64,000 nucleotides of DNA from Holacanthus passer (GCA_025331565.1 JAFREQ010000179.1:227501-291500), one strand, 5' to 3'; shown: positions 26,640 through 39,845, numbered from the stretch's first letter. Program-made: numbers and translations. Notes: generated by a model from the sequence alone, not told the origin.

Positions 26640-26840
26640 CAGACAGCCTGGGAGGTCGACGGTGGAGTGCAGCAGCACTGCAGACAGAGGGAGGGAAGAT
26701 TCAGGCGGGCGGGATGTGGCTGGAAGGGAGGAGATGCGATTGGCCCGAGAGACTTCAGGAGTCCAGCGACAGCCAATAAGAGAGGAGGGGGGGACTTCCT
26801 GTCTGAGGCACCTGTCTGCATTAAAGGGGCTTTAAGCCAA
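26640..26840. promoter_or_regulatory. GC-rich segment with two CCAAT-type motifs
   Basis: This GC- and purine-rich stretch stands out from its AT-rich flanks. It contains ATTGG (inverted CCAAT) at about 26738 and CCAAT at about 26774, roughly 36 bases apart. No TATA box or first exon could be fixed. It could be an upstream promoter or enhancer of pld1, or chance. Confidence 0.2.
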
Positions 26841-29800
26841 TTCAAGAAACTTGCACCAACTTTTCAGTTCAATCTCAATTCTCCATTAATCGACAGAAAA
26901 TTAATCTGCAACTATTCTGATGAGTCTTTTTCAAGCAAAAGCACCAAACTTTCCTTCGTTGTAGCTTCTAAAATGTGAAGATTTGCAGCTTTTCTTTGCA
27001 GATGAACTGTACAAGTAGGTTTAAGACAATGGCATCAAGTTCATGACACACACCTGCACAGGTTTGTGGGAGCGAGTGTTTGGAAACAGGCTGAACCAGT
27101 ACGAGTGTTCTGGAAGAGAGAGAGTGTGAAGCTGGAGGACGGAGCAGCTCGCTGCCCCGAGACGAGCCGGCCGACGTGACTCATTGTTGACATTCCAGAG
27201 ACGGACCGAAGCATTCAGACTCCCACCCACATGTGAGCGCTGCAGCAAACACACGCACACACACACACACCTTCACACACACAGAAAGCTTTCACAAGAC
27301 AGCTGAAGGGAAAATGGGAAGTAATGGTTGTGTTTAAAGCTGTAAGAAGCTGGATCTTATGGAGTCGGTGTCACGAGGTGAAAGTAGTTCCTGCAAACTA
27401 CAAATCATTTCTTACAATGACTCAATTATTCTCTTATACTTAATTCCTCTGTTCACGTCTGTAATTCATTGTCTCAAAATTAATAATTAATACGCTCAAA
27501 CCTCACATTTTGATTTGCCCTCTTCTCTTCTGAGCATCCACACAAACCATGAAGCGCTCCAGAAGTTTGAGGTTGAGATTTTATGAGGTGGATAAACTGT
27601 CGTTAAAGCCCGAGACAGAAACGATCTGTTCTCCAGTAAAATCTTTGTTGACATCTGTGTTTATCAGTCCAAGATCAGAATAGAAGTATGTTAGGTATTT
27701 CAGGTGATAACTTCACACCATGAACTCCATCCTAATTAATGAATCAAAGCACGAGTTACCAAATCAACCAAATGTGACTTGAAGGCACAAACTACTATTT
27801 GGAGACAAAGATCGATTAAAGATTTTACAACCTTGAATCCTCCTGGACTCCAGCAAACTGCGACCATCAGCATGACAGCGACACTGGTGTTCAGGAGGTT
27901 TATGTTTATCATAGTCACCATATTGTTTGAACTTGTAATAATGTTAGAAGAATGTAAGAAAACATTTGCAAACTGACACCCAAAGTTCGGCAGAACCTGA
28001 AGTGAATGTCATTAGTTCTGCACGTAATTCGTCACAAACCAAAGTGTGGCACAAATTAAAATGTTGACCTGATGATGGTGCTAGATGAAAAGTTAATGGT
28101 AAACAAAGTCAATACAATTCAACCTGAGGGGGCGAGTTTCAGTATTAAATAAATGTGACTTCTATTAATGAAACGCTCATTTTCAGGCTGCACTCACACA
28201 GAGACCTGCAGAAAATCCACAGGAGTGTGTGACATTCTTTCCAACTCTGGAAAACGTTCAAGCCTCTTCGTGCAAAGCCCTAAAAAACAAATATTCAGTT
28301 CAAGTTCACGACAACAAATACCTCAAAGGTGAGGCAGAGCCATCGAAATGACGGGAAGTGAACGGGACCCAAAAGGAGATCCAACCCAAAGATTACATAA
28401 TAAAGACGACACTTGGCATTGTCTCGTCTTTATGAAGCTGGAATCGCCTCCACCGTGATCCTGAACTGGCATCTGAGTGATTGTTCCCACCTGTTCAGTC
28501 CTTTCATTTCTCAGCATATTTAATGTTTAGGAGGATTCGATGTTGCAAACCAAGAGATTAAAACTCAAACTTTCTTTGGAATCGTTGTGTCAGTTAACAG
28601 GCGTCACTTGTTCAGATCAGTCTGAAACAATGAGCTGGTGAGTTCATTTACCTCCAGGACAAACAGGTTTTCATCGCAGCACGTGATCGATGTGATGACT
28701 CACAGAAAAACACACGTGTGGAGAAGAAACTGACTCACGTTCGACTTTAACAACCTCTCAAATCTCCTACAACATTTCTGTCGACTGAATAGAAAATTAA
28801 AGTCTGTCACAGGAAGCTGCTGGCGGGCGAGTGAACACAGACGCCGTGTGCCACTGCCACCTATTGGTCAGCTCTGCTAACTGCAGCAACCACCTGCTGT
28901 GAGACTGCAAATACTATGATTTTGTACTATGAGCTCAGTGATGGATGAAACAGTGTGTTACAGCGCAGGTCCCCAACAGCTGGACCACCGAGCAGGCAGC
29001 TGCCGCGAAGCACATGGTTCCACGAATTCAATTCAAATATGCTGATGCACCATTAATGCACAATACTGACACGATAAGGAGCTCAGTCGTGCTTTATTAT
29101 CTAATGGGCTGTACAAACACAGAGCGAGGAGAAGGGCTGCACCTTGTGTTGCAGCTCCTTCCCACAGTTAATACGTGTTTGTTGGAAATTCCCTTTAAGT
29201 AAGAGCAACATTGCAACAAACTCCACCCAGTATTTCAAAATAAAAGCACAAGATGGATGCAATTGTCTTCAACCTTAATAAATAAATGAGGAATTTAAGA
29301 TGGTGCAATTTAATTAAAACCTAATATTACTGTTCTGTCTCTGTAAAGCACTGTGGTCGTTGTTTCTAAATGTGATCCAGACATGAACTGACTTAACTAC
29401 AATCTAAGTGGAACAATAACAGCGGAATAATGTTTTTTAAATTGCAATAAAGAATAAAACAAAATATCAATCTGGGAACACCTTCTTTCATTTATTCATA
29501 TTCATAAGCCTTTTCTTCTGTTAACATCGAGCTTTAAAACCGTTACTGGGAACATTCTTTATATCTGTTCTTGCAAACATGTTGCAGGTTTCTAATTTAA
29601 TTTCAGTTTAATCAGACAACCACATGACAAATTTGGGGCCAGGTAATTGTAAGCACAAAAAAACGACGCATATTGGACATACAAGCAAGAAACAGGAGGT
29701 TAACAAAATCCAGCTTTTCTCATCGTGTCCAGCCACGCAGACAGTTTAGGTTTGATTCTACTGAGATCTGAAAAACTGGTAAAGTTCAGGATTCATCATT

Positions 29801-30212
29801 TAATTTACTATATCTTTTAAGAAATTCATCAATGTATTAATTAATTTTAATGAAACACTGAAACACAAAGTCAATAATCATTCCAGGCTGCACAGAACCG
29901 ACCGCGTGAAAAATGCAGACGACCTTTGTTCAACAAAGAGAGAGAGAGATGTCAAGTATTCAGTGACGTATCCAGGGGAGAGTGAACTTCCGCTCCTGGA
30001 TCAAAACCTGGTATTTCCAGTTTCAGGGAGTGTCACACTTTACAGAGGAAGAAGTGGATGAAGATTGATAGAAGGGAAAGTAGAGACAGAGAGAAAGAGC
30101 CCATTTAATGTTCTCATGTTCAAGTAAAATCAGAAATTGCAAACTAAGCAATAACTCCAGCTGTCAGACAAAAGAAGTGGAATAAAAGCTGCAATACTTT
30201 TCTTTTAAATAG

Positions 30213-30219
<7 letters not shown>
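26841..30219. other. Non-coding, nothing recognised
   Basis: Mostly AT-rich sequence with scattered short CA runs (for example 27250-27283). No open frame here has splice context or family resemblance, and no RNA gene was recognised. Confidence 0.5.

Positions 30220-30249
<30 letters not shown>
30220..30249. repeat. (TG)n microsatellite
   Basis: TG tract of about 30 bases. Confidence 0.9.
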
Positions 30250-30250
<1 letters not shown>

Positions 30251-30410
30251 TTTGACATGTCTGTGCTCAGGGGCCCGTTGTCTCACCATCGTCCCTGTGA
30301 CAGAGCCTCCTGACTGGTGGACAGTTTGATGAATGCAGACTGACATCATCGGCACCATGTGACTGCCAGTTTGCAACACACTTCCTGTTTCTTACACTGT
30401 AAATGTGTGT

Positions 30411-30414
<4 letters not shown>

Positions 30415-30447
<33 letters not shown>
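30415..30447. repeat. (GT)n microsatellite
   Basis: GT tract of about 33 bases, the second of a close pair. Confidence 0.9.
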
Positions 30448-30449
<2 letters not shown>

Positions 30450-31241
30450 TCAGGGCCAGGCCGGTAAACCAGACGATTTCTCTGTGGCCCCTTCAGTGAC
30501 AGCTCACTGACTGACTCTCTCTTCATGGAGGTTAAGACTCCTCTTGTTGGGTTGCACTGGGAAGTCTCTTGTTTTTATCAGATGATCGTAATCGCCTCAT
30601 CGACGACAGCGTGACTCAATTGAAACGCTTACACCAGCCAAACCAGTGGCACAACAGACGTGTGTGTGCTCAGTTTACTGAGACATTCGAGGTATTCGGC
30701 CGACACTCCCACCACATCCCAAAACACCATCGCGAGCAACAGGAGGAAGCTCTCGGGTCACTGAAACGCCACAAAATCCCCATCTCACGTCACATGAAGC
30801 ATTTTGTTCCACTGACAGATTAATGACCCAGTCAGGACAAAAATGCCTCGACTCAGTCAGAAGTAATTGGCCTGTTTCGAAGGACAATGAAAACAGGACT
30901 GGGCTGATGAGACACACAACAAGACAACAGAAAAGTGTCTCCCCTCAGATTCTGCCATGTTGTTTATAATGAGTTAACTGTCACTTTAATATCTCTGATT
31001 TTTATATTTTGTTCACTGGATTATTTAACGTATTGATTGCAAACTTTCACCAGAGAGAAGATTTGATCTGGTCTTAACATTTATTGTAGACTAATGTAAT
31101 GTCTTAGTCTCAGCTGGGCTTTTACTCACACACCACAGGGCTGCGACTTTCTCCAGTATCACACTGTTTGATTGGCTGGTCGTTAAAATGGTCGAATATA
31201 AGGAAACGCCCACAGCCTGTTCCCTGAAGCTGCCAGGATGC

Positions 31242-31243
<2 letters not shown>

Positions 31244-31297
<54 letters not shown>
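31244..31297. repeat. (CA)n microsatellite
   Basis: Pure CA tract of about 54 bases. Confidence 0.95.
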
Positions 31298-31298
<1 letters not shown>

Positions 31299-32464
31299 CT
31301 CTGACTGGGGCTGCTCTCCTATAAACCTGGCAACTCGACATGTCAGTCTCTCGTCTGAATGAGCACCACCTTTACGTAAAGGCCACGACAGCGGTCTTAC
31401 AGGTCCGACCTGTAACATTTCCACCTTCAACACAAGTCTGAACTGAACGTCGTCACATTAACGTGAAGGGGGCAGAGATGTGTGTTTGGTAACTAAATGT
31501 TTGCTCGGATCACGGTGATGAATTAAATATCTCAACCATCATCTCTTATATTAAACCGGTGAATCGTTCGGTGATTGGTCCTGTCACATTTTCTGTGAAT
31601 GACAAAAGCTGAACTTGATTAACACAGGCGTGTGTGTTAGATTCAAATAATGAGAGGAAGTGAACACACACACACAGACTCTAATATCAGCAACCTTATA
31701 TGTGTAATTTATGACTACTGCCTATGAAATTTAAACACCAGGTTTCCATGTCTCGCTCTGTCTGCCCATGTTCAGCTGATGCTTCCTGGAGATTCTGGAT
31801 TGTTGTAAGTGCTGCAGGTGATTTGTCTTCTCCCCTGTTGAAACACCTGTGGCCACAGTGAACCTGTTGCTTCAGACTGGTGACGGGAGGCAGCTCCCTG
31901 ATAGTTCACTGTAAATACTGTTTGTTCATGGTGGAGAGCTGGATTCAACAAACTGGCTCATGGTTCAACGCAAACAGACATGTTCTTCTGTTATTTCGTT
32001 CACACTCTGTAAATACTTTCCCGGGTATTTATTTCATCCGTGAGGATAAATAGGATAAATGTGACCGCAGCCACTTCAGAGCCTGACGTGATGAAGATAA
32101 GTGCGAGGAAACGAGCTGAGAGCTGCTGTTTCCTGCGGGAAGCTTCTTCAGCGCGTTACTGAGAGTTAATTCAAGTCGGCACGCCGCTGCAGCGGAAATC
32201 AAACCTGTGACCTTTTGGTTACACAATAATCTCTTTAAACCCTGAGTCACTTTGTGCTCTGTGAGAAACAAGCTCTTTTTCATTTTACATTTTATTGTAT
32301 GTGTGTGTGTTATTTTAGGTGTGTGAGCTCTGTGTGTGTCTGCAGATGCTGCTGGATCTAATGGTCAGTCTTTGTTCCACCGTGTCCTGACATTTCACTG
32401 CTGACATTACTGACTAAAGACCGGACCTCTCCCACCTTCTGCTCCTTGAGCTCTGCTTCGCCTA

Positions 32465-32495
<31 letters not shown>

Positions 32496-32600
32496 TGGGT
32501 ACAAAAGTGCACACACACCCATAAAGTCAATTAAGCACTCCCATACTGTGGACATTGTTTGCTGGAAGAGCCATTACATGAATATATAATCTCTCTCTCA

Positions 32601-32602
<2 letters not shown>
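31298..32602. other. Non-coding, SINE-like piece near its right end
   Basis: No coding exon seen. It contains a short GT tract at 32467-32494 and a possible SINE piece described separately. Confidence 0.45.
32165..32235 (-). repeat. Possible tRNA-derived SINE remnant
   Basis: On the minus strand, AACCAAAAGGTCACAGGTTT runs into GATTTCC (B-box-like GGTTTGATTTCC at 32205-32194). The order 'ACCNNNNGGT...GGTTNGATTCC' is typical of fish tRNA-derived SINE heads. No A-box or second end was defined, so this is a weak call. Confidence 0.35.

Positions 32603-32656
<54 letters not shown>
32603..32656. repeat. (CA)n microsatellite
   Basis: Pure CA tract of about 54 bases, preceded by a short CT run. Confidence 0.95.
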
Positions 32657-32660
<4 letters not shown>

Positions 32661-32794
32661 GTCCTTACTGCACAACAATATTAGAGCCAATCCTATTAGT
32701 CAGTAAGTCACCAAGCAAGTGAGTCAACTTTGCTCCATTCAATTCATGACAGAAAAATACACACTGGAAGAGCAGGTCCTTCTAAAACACAACG

Positions 32795-32795
<1 letters not shown>

Positions 32796-32837
<42 letters not shown>
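32796..32837. repeat. (CA)n microsatellite
   Basis: CA tract of about 42 bases. Confidence 0.95.
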
Positions 32838-32838
<1 letters not shown>

Positions 32839-34553
32839 CCAAAAGAAATCCTGAGAAGACAACATACATTTCCTCCTTTCTTCTTGTCTCTTTCCTCAGA
32901 CTTCCTGTCCGTCCCACACAGTAACAGTGGTATCACAGCAACCTCTTCATGCCCCCGACCCGCCGAGCGGTCGCCCCATCGGCCTTTCAGCAGAAACACA
33001 GCGACACTTTCTGCAGACCTACGTGACCACGAAGAGACGGAGGCCACAAGTAGAAGGAGTTCTTGTGGGCATCCAGGGCTCCTGAAGTAAAAGTCTGCTT
33101 CATGTTCTCACAGAAAACTGACAGAAGGTCACGAAACTGCTGTTTGAATCAACAACACAAAAGATGAGCCACTGTGTTCGAGGCTGATTCAAAACCAGCT
33201 GACACGCTGAGTGAAACAAATACAAACAGGTCATTCACAAACAAACTGTTACTGACAACAGTTTCCTCAAGTTGCTCCTGAAAGTGTTGAAAGTGTTGAA
33301 CCTCTCTCATCTGAGTCTTTCCAGGACGAACCTTTCAGACCCAATCATGATAAAAAAGTCAAAGCTTACAAGTGTGTGGATTAAAAAACTGAAGGAGACG
33401 TCGACTCCCACTGTGCATTTCAGGAAGTAAAGTTCATCAAGCTTCAAGCACTGCTGACCACAAGCAGAAGCTAAAGATTAGACTTAGAAAAACCTGGTAA
33501 AACATTCAGCAGCTTAAATCAGTTCCATTTCAGATTCTGCTGCAACTTTAGAAGATTCAGTAACGACTGCAGCGAGAAAGTGTTCTTCCACCGAGCCGAC
33601 AGAAAGAAACGATTTCTCACAGACAAAGCTGAAATATTTCAAACTGAAGGTCATAACATGAAACTAAGTGTTAAACTACCTAAGAGACTCCTGGATTTCT
33701 GTACTGAGGAACATTCGAGCAGCTAGAATCGATATCTTTTATAAAAACGATGTCTGAAATGACAACGTGTCAGAAAAAGAGCCAGATATTTCCCTCAGGA
33801 GTCGGTGGAGACGAGCGTCCAGAAACCAACCACTGAGGCTGCGTCTGTGTGTTAAACACACACATGAAACTCACAGCATTGAAGCTGCAGCATTTCCTTC
33901 AGCTTCTGTTCCAAACGCAACTCGTGTGTGTGCAAAATCATCCAAAAGCAAAACATCACACGAGCAAGTCAAACTGTACTAACGTAGGAATTCCTCTTTT
34001 CAGATTCCCCTTTTTAAAGGTTTAAATCTGCAAACAGTCGGTCGACCTCGGGCTGAGAGAAGATGCTGTTCCTCACCTGAAACAGAGACCACCTCCTCCG
34101 ACATCAATCAGGAACTCATATATGAAATAACATATGAATGTTAAGGAGAGAAGTGCAGAGGTGATATTTTACAGTGTGACTGTTTGTGCTGTCAACTACA
34201 GACTAAAGACAAGACGAGTGAGGATGTTGAATATTAGAAACTCTTCTCGGTATAATGGATGATGATGAAACTATAACGTGGTGAAATCTCACTGTAGTTC
34301 ACACTGTGGAGTGAACGCGTAGAAACAGACATCAAGCAAAGCAGGAAACATTAAAGACTCAGATCAAGTGTGAAAGAAAACAGATGAGCTGCCAGAAGCA
34401 GACGATCATTGAACAGCACAGTAAGTTTTCTCTCTGCGAGCTGTGAGATGGACCTGCTGATTGGGAGGAAGTGGTTTTTACTTCAACTGCATCTGTGGAG
34501 GAGTGAAAAGGAAGAAGCGAGCTGTGACAGGCCAGCAGACAGAGAGCCGGCCT
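32838..34553. other. Non-coding, nothing recognised
   Basis: No exon, RNA or mobile element could be supported in this AT-rich stretch. Confidence 0.5.
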
Positions 34554-34660
34554 GCAGCCCAGGACTGCAGCCCAGGACTCCAGCCCAGGACTCCAGCCCA
34601 GGACTCCAGCCCAGGACTGCAGCCCAGGTTTGGCCCAGGACTGCATCAGGACTGCAGCCC
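34554..34660. repeat. 13-bp minisatellite
   Basis: Five near-perfect tandem copies of (G/C)CAGCCCAGGACT at 34554-34618, followed by degenerate copies up to about 34660. The unit length is not a multiple of three, so the repeated peptides seen in long open frames here cycle through frames and do not indicate a protein. Confidence 0.9.
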
Positions 34661-34788
34661 ATGGCTGAGATCTGGGGCCCCCCCTGCCAGGGTTTGGCTC
34701 TGCAGAGGACATGGCTGAGACCTGGGGCCACAATCATCTGCACCAGACACCAGCCAAAGACCCCACATCCACGCCAGCACCAGCCATC

Positions 34789-34952
34789 TTCCATCCATCA
34801 CACCGGGGTCTGCATCTTCCATCCGTCACACCAGAGCTTCCATCCATCACACCACCAGATCTTCCATCCATCACACCGGGGTATCCATCCATCACACCGG
34901 GGTATCCATCCATCACACCGGGGTATCCATCCATCACACCGGGGTATCCATC
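34789..34952. repeat. 21-bp minisatellite
   Basis: The unit CATCCATCACACCGGGGTAT plus C is repeated perfectly about four times at 34865-34951, with diverged copies from about 34789. Because 21 is a multiple of three, all frames stay open and generate a Pro-Ser-Ile-Thr-Pro-Gly-Tyr repeat peptide. That explains the long open frame here without needing a gene. Confidence 0.92.
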
Positions 34953-35078
34953 CGTCTCTCCCGCGGTGCCAAATTACGCACCAACTTTACGCACAATGGC
35001 TCGTTACTAATTACATTTTGACGCACGTGCGCTGCCACGACAGGTGCAAACTTCCCCAAAGCCTGAGCAGGTGAAAGC

Positions 35079-35185
<107 letters not shown>

Positions 35186-35206
35186 CAGGGTGGATGTGAC
35201 TCTTAC

Positions 35207-35290
35207 CTGCTGATGTGAAGTGAAGCGACGCAGCTGCTGATCTGACTGAGAGGAGCCGCGGACACCAAACACAGCAGACTGAGGGTCAAA
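35207..35290 (-). other. Candidate non-coding first exon of pld1
   Basis: On the minus strand, a short segment with CCGCGG and CAGCAGCTGCGTCG ends at a near-perfect donor (CAG|GTAAGAGT, exon end 35207). An AP-1-like TGAGTCA lies just upstream at about 35301. The first coding exon of pld1 seems to have an upstream intron, so a minus-strand untranslated exon is expected somewhere in 22-40 kb; this is the best candidate seen. The 5' boundary is a guess. Confidence 0.3.
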
Positions 35291-35307
35291 CCTGAGTCAC
35301 TGACAAC

Positions 35308-36215
35308 ACGACTTCCTGCCAACTCACCTTCACAATAAAATGTCCTTTTAGTGTCTCGATGCAGGTTAGAATTTCAATTTTCTCCTCCACATTAAAACAA
35401 AGCAGCCTAATTTCTTACACTTGATATTTACTTATTATTATACACTGTGTAAATATAATATTCAGAAAGTACTAACAGGAAACATTAGGTGTCTCATTGG
35501 TTGTTCATCCTGAGGTTTTTCTTCTCCTATTGATTATTGATTGATTAAGAGTTAAGTTTCCTAAGAACAGCCTCGACCTGACTTGACTGTTTTTTTGTGT
35601 GTGTTTTGTTTTTCTTTTGTTGTTGTTTTCATTTTGCTTTTGTTTTTATTTTAATTTTGCTTTTGCTTTGTATTTTGTTTGTTTGTTTATTTGCCTGTCA
35701 GATCCTTAATCAGCCAATAAACTTCTTGTCAGTTTCATCAGGTCACTTTTAAACTTTTAAACAAGCTTCTGTGGTAATTTGTCTTTAATCTGTATTGAAT
35801 TACTTTTCTCATAATACTTTGACTTGTATTATTTAAATGACTGCACTAAATATACATGAACATTGACTCAATTATTATAAAAATTAGACAAGATAATTAT
35901 GATTCAACTTATCATATTTATTTTGAAGGGCAATTGGCCTTACTTCCGGATATACTTGCTTTCTTCCTCTAACCTTTTTCTTCCTCTGACTTGGACTCAA
36001 TCAGCCGCTTCCTGCGTTCAAACCACGCCTGAAAACCTCTGTGGCTTCTTCACACAAGACAAACACAGTTAATTTAACCAGTTTCTAACTAGTATCTTCA
36101 GAGAGACACCCTGAAGGTGTGACAGCAGAACAGGAGGGGACAGGAATATTAAAGGGATGTCACAATGATTTATGGTGACATGTTGGTATGAGAATCTGAC
36201 CAGTCTGGGCTTTAT

Positions 36216-36257
<42 letters not shown>

Positions 36258-37038
36258 ACATGCACTCGGTTGCAGAGCTGCAATCAGCTGAAGCACATAA
36301 TCACTGTGTCAGGAGAGAAAGTGAGAGACAGAGCCAGCACATGTTGGTCCAGCGTCCTGTTTCTGTCCTGACTTTAATAATATTCTTGGTGATGTGGGAG
36401 TTTTAACAACCTCTTGCCATCTAACAGACAATTGTTGGAAGTCAGTCGTGCTGCTGTGACCTCCCAGGGTGATAATCAGTGACTTACATTTCCAAATACT
36501 GGCCTCGGCTCCGGTGGATCATCTGTGGGCGACAGCAGGAGGAAAACACATTCTATTTGTTGTAGAGTTCAGAGAGAACGTTTGCAGATTCCTCGTATGA
36601 GTGGTTTCCAAACTGGGGGACTTCGGACTGATAACATTCTGAATTGCTGCAATGCAATAATTGCTAGAACAGAGAAAATGACACAAATGATGGTAGAAGG
36701 AGAAGTTCTGAATTTCACTTCATGAGAATTTCTATATTCAAATTTTAAGACAACACATGAGAAGCCAAAAAAAACCTGAATTTCTATTTCCATGACCAAA
36801 ATACATGACAAGCAGGACTTTTACCTGCTACACTCTTTTACTGATGTAGAAGATCTGAGTATTTCTTCTTTCTATTTTTTATTTACATAAAAGAGTGAGA
36901 CTGGAAAAAGAAAATACAATTAACATTAAAATCTGCAGGAGCATTTTAAAATTTGACCTTCTTCTAAAAATGTCACCAAACCAGATAAAAGCTCATATCC
37001 ACAAAAGCTGCATGCAGAATGAATGAAATGCTGGTGGT
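35308..37038. other. Non-coding with one (CA)n tract
   Basis: No exon seen. A CA microsatellite lies at 36217-36255. A T-rich low-complexity stretch occupies about 35585-35695. Confidence 0.5.
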
Positions 37039-37084
37039 GGACAGACAGGTGGACAGACAGGAGGACAGACAGGAGGACAGACAG
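37039..37084. repeat. 12-bp tandem repeat
   Basis: About four copies of GGACAGACAGG(T/A) in tandem. Confidence 0.85.
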
Positions 37085-37184
37085 ATCTGCCTCTTCCTGC
37101 CTGATATGCAGCTGCCATCATTACTGCAGAGACAGTTAAACCTCTCTGCTGTCAAACACACTCTCTCTAGTCTTAATAACCACC

Positions 37185-37201
37185 CACACACACACACACA
37201 C

Positions 37202-37288
<87 letters not shown>
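37185..37288. repeat. (CA)n microsatellite, interrupted, 104 bp
   Basis: A long CA tract broken by single GCA and AAA changes. A second compound (CA)n(GA)n tract follows at 37372-37418. Confidence 0.95.
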
Positions 37289-37291
<3 letters not shown>

Positions 37292-37369
37292 CCATCCGAC
37301 CCTTGAAGGCATCTGTTTGAGCACACTGCGCAAACACTGACACGCATTATATACGTGCTCATATATACT

Positions 37370-37418
<49 letters not shown>

Positions 37419-37679
37419 CTCAGCTGGAGCAGAAACAAAGGTGTCAGAGTGAGTTAAGCAGCAGTAAACATGATTCTTCCTGCTCAGATATTGAAGAATG
37501 ATCCTGACCAACACGTTGTGTGTTAACACTCTGATGGACCAGCTGATAAAATTTCACCTCAGCTCCTCGTTTGTATTTTCAGCTGCTCAGAGTTGAAACA
37601 CCTCAGTGACAGCGACTGATAACATGTTTGCAACAAAATAATGCAAAATATATTTTACTGCTGGTGATTTGTTGTATAT

Positions 37680-37925
37680 ATTTGGCATGATTTGCAGTAC
37701 TTGTACTTCACTGGAGTATTTTTTGTACAGTTTTGTACGTCTCCTCCACATTTCAGAGGGAAATATTTTACATTTTTTGCACTTTTAATCTGACAGCTAT
37801 TGCTACGAGTTACTGTTAAGTGTGCTTTGCTGATGATGCTTTTACTCAAGTACAACTCCAACGTATTATAATATTTCTGAATATAGTACTTCTACATGAA
37901 CTCTGAATACTGGTCTTTTCATTAA
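37680..37925 (+). mobile_element. Fragment of AAGTA-rich dispersed repeat
   Basis: Contains the sequence TCAGAGGGAAATATT, TTTAATCTGACAGCTATTG and TTTTACTCAAGTACAACT in the order expected from a repeat family that I recognise as very common in percomorph genomes. Full copies of that family begin and end with CAGTGGTGGAA-like termini. This copy is diverged and lacks clear ends. Confidence 0.6.
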
Positions 37926-38483
37926 ACCTGTTATTTCCATCTCTGTTTAGATATAGACGCAGTAATTCTTATACACTCATAAAATAACACTCTATTGTTT
38001 TTGTCAGAGTCGTCAGTTGTGTTGCAGATCGAACCTGATGCCTGCAGAGATCAATAAAATGATCAAGGCCATATTTCTTTCATCACGAGACAGAAAAATA
38101 CTCTCAGTCTTTCAAAGAGAAGCTGACTGAAATCTTTTGTTTTGTGAGGAACATTTTTTGTTACACAAGCATTCGTAAATGTTGTCCCTCTCAACATGAT
38201 CTCAGAACATGACAGGAACAGTACTGTCTGAAATGATCATGTTGAAAATGTGGCTCATTTGTTCTGGCCGTGTAATTCTGGAAAGGTTTATATACATTTT
38301 AGTGCTCGCAGACAAATTGTGTTCTCAGATCTGAGAATAATGATAATTTTGGTTTCACATATTAAAATAATGCAAATGTGTATTCTATTCTTCTGTGTCA
38401 GTCATTCTAAATACAACATGCAGAAAATCATCCAAACATATAATCTGTGTTTAAATATCTCCACCAACAAGTACAGCATGATG

Positions 38484-38525
38484 TTACAAGTAACTAAGTA
38501 CATTGACTCAAGTACTCTATTATCC
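38484..38525 (+). mobile_element. Short terminal fragment of the same AAGTA-rich repeat
   Basis: AAGTAACTAAGTACATTGAC followed by TCAAGTACTC matches the usual 5' end of the family. Only about 40 bases remain. Confidence 0.55.
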
Positions 38526-39304
38526 TGATATGAAACAGATGATCTAGTTTGTAAAGGGGTTCCACATGGCCCAGCGTACATATTAGTGTGTGTGTTTGTG
38601 CTGCTGTTTGTCTTTCACATTCAGACCCTTTGCTAAAGAAGAAAGGGGCATTGATCAGATTTGATTGTTGGGTTTGTGTGAGGTTCAGAGCTCGAGCCCA
38701 TCCTGCACAGACTGTTTCAGCACCTGTCCACGATCCTACAGCTGCAGGATGTTGTGTCGCTCTTCAGTATCACAGACAGAAGCTTCGCTGACTGACCTCC
38801 TGAGCTGAAACAGTTCTCAGGCGCAGTTTGCTCCTCATGAACGCCTGAATGAATGAGGCTCATTTGAAAAGAGTAAAGATCTTCAGCTCTCACATTATGA
38901 AGGTTTTAATGATTTTATTTTTAGGTACAAAATGAAGAAATGGACAATGATGAAAAGACAAGATAAACCTTTATTCGTCCCACAGTGGGGAAATTTGCAA
39001 ACTTCTGAAAACTACTATCACATGACATTAAACACAGTGGAACAGCTGACGACAGTTAATTTAGAGCAGGATAATAACACGAGAAAGTCTCCTGTCAGGG
39101 ACATTAGACGAGATGTGGAGAGACACAGAGAAGCTGAAGGTTTTATCAGGACAATATTCAGCTCTCGTTCCTGCCATTAAACTCCACCTGCAGAGATTTC
39201 AGTCACTCCGGAGGAAGAGTTGACTGGGACATGATGTGAAGATCAGAAATCACACGAATCCAGTAACCAGAGAGAAAAACACAGACATCAACACAGAATT
39301 TTTC

Positions 39305-39845
39305 TAGAGGTGGAAGAAGAAGATCATTTACTTCAGTAAAAGTAGCAATACTAGAGTATAAAAATACTCTGTTATGTTGCAGCTGACAGAGGTGGAGCCG
39401 ATTTTGAAATGGAGTAAAAAGTACAATACTGGCTTCCAAAATGTAGTTGGGTTGAAGTATAAAGTAGGATAAAATGGGAATACTCAAATAAAGTACAAGT
39501 ATTTCCAAATTGTATTACAGTAAATGTACAGTCCATTTACTTAGTTACAGTTAAATACTCCATTACAAGGAAAAGTCCTACATTTAAATCTTAAGTAAGA
39601 GTACAGAAGTGCTATCAGCTAAATGTACTTAAAGTATCAAAAGTAATCTAGTATTGTGGCGCTATTGTGATATGTATGTAAAATCACTCCAGCCATCAGA
39701 TCTGGTACAATATTTACTCAGAAATGTTTGGAAGTGTAAGTATTTAAGAATGGCAGAAAATTAAAGTACTCAAGTAAAGTACAAGTACCTCAAAATCATA
39801 CTACAATACTTGAATAAATATACTTTATTTTACTTTATTTCATAG
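39305..39845 (-). mobile_element. AAGTA-rich dispersed repeat, one or more nested copies
   Basis: Starts with GGTGGAAGAAG (inverse of the family's CTTCTTCCACC end) at about 39311. It continues with many AAGTACAAGTAC, TTACTTAGTTACAG and TACTTAAAGTATCAAAAGTA segments to about 39840. The order suggests minus orientation, with internal duplication or two copies. Confidence 0.65.

Noticed and set aside
34865..34951. Regular 21-bp direct repeats as a CRISPR-like array
   Set aside because: The units are directly tandem without spacers and the genome is vertebrate; this is a minisatellite.
34409..35074. A 221-codon open frame on the plus strand with Pro-rich repeats
   Set aside because: It runs through a 13-bp and a 21-bp minisatellite and shows no domain, splice context or codon pattern; all frames are open across the 21-bp array.
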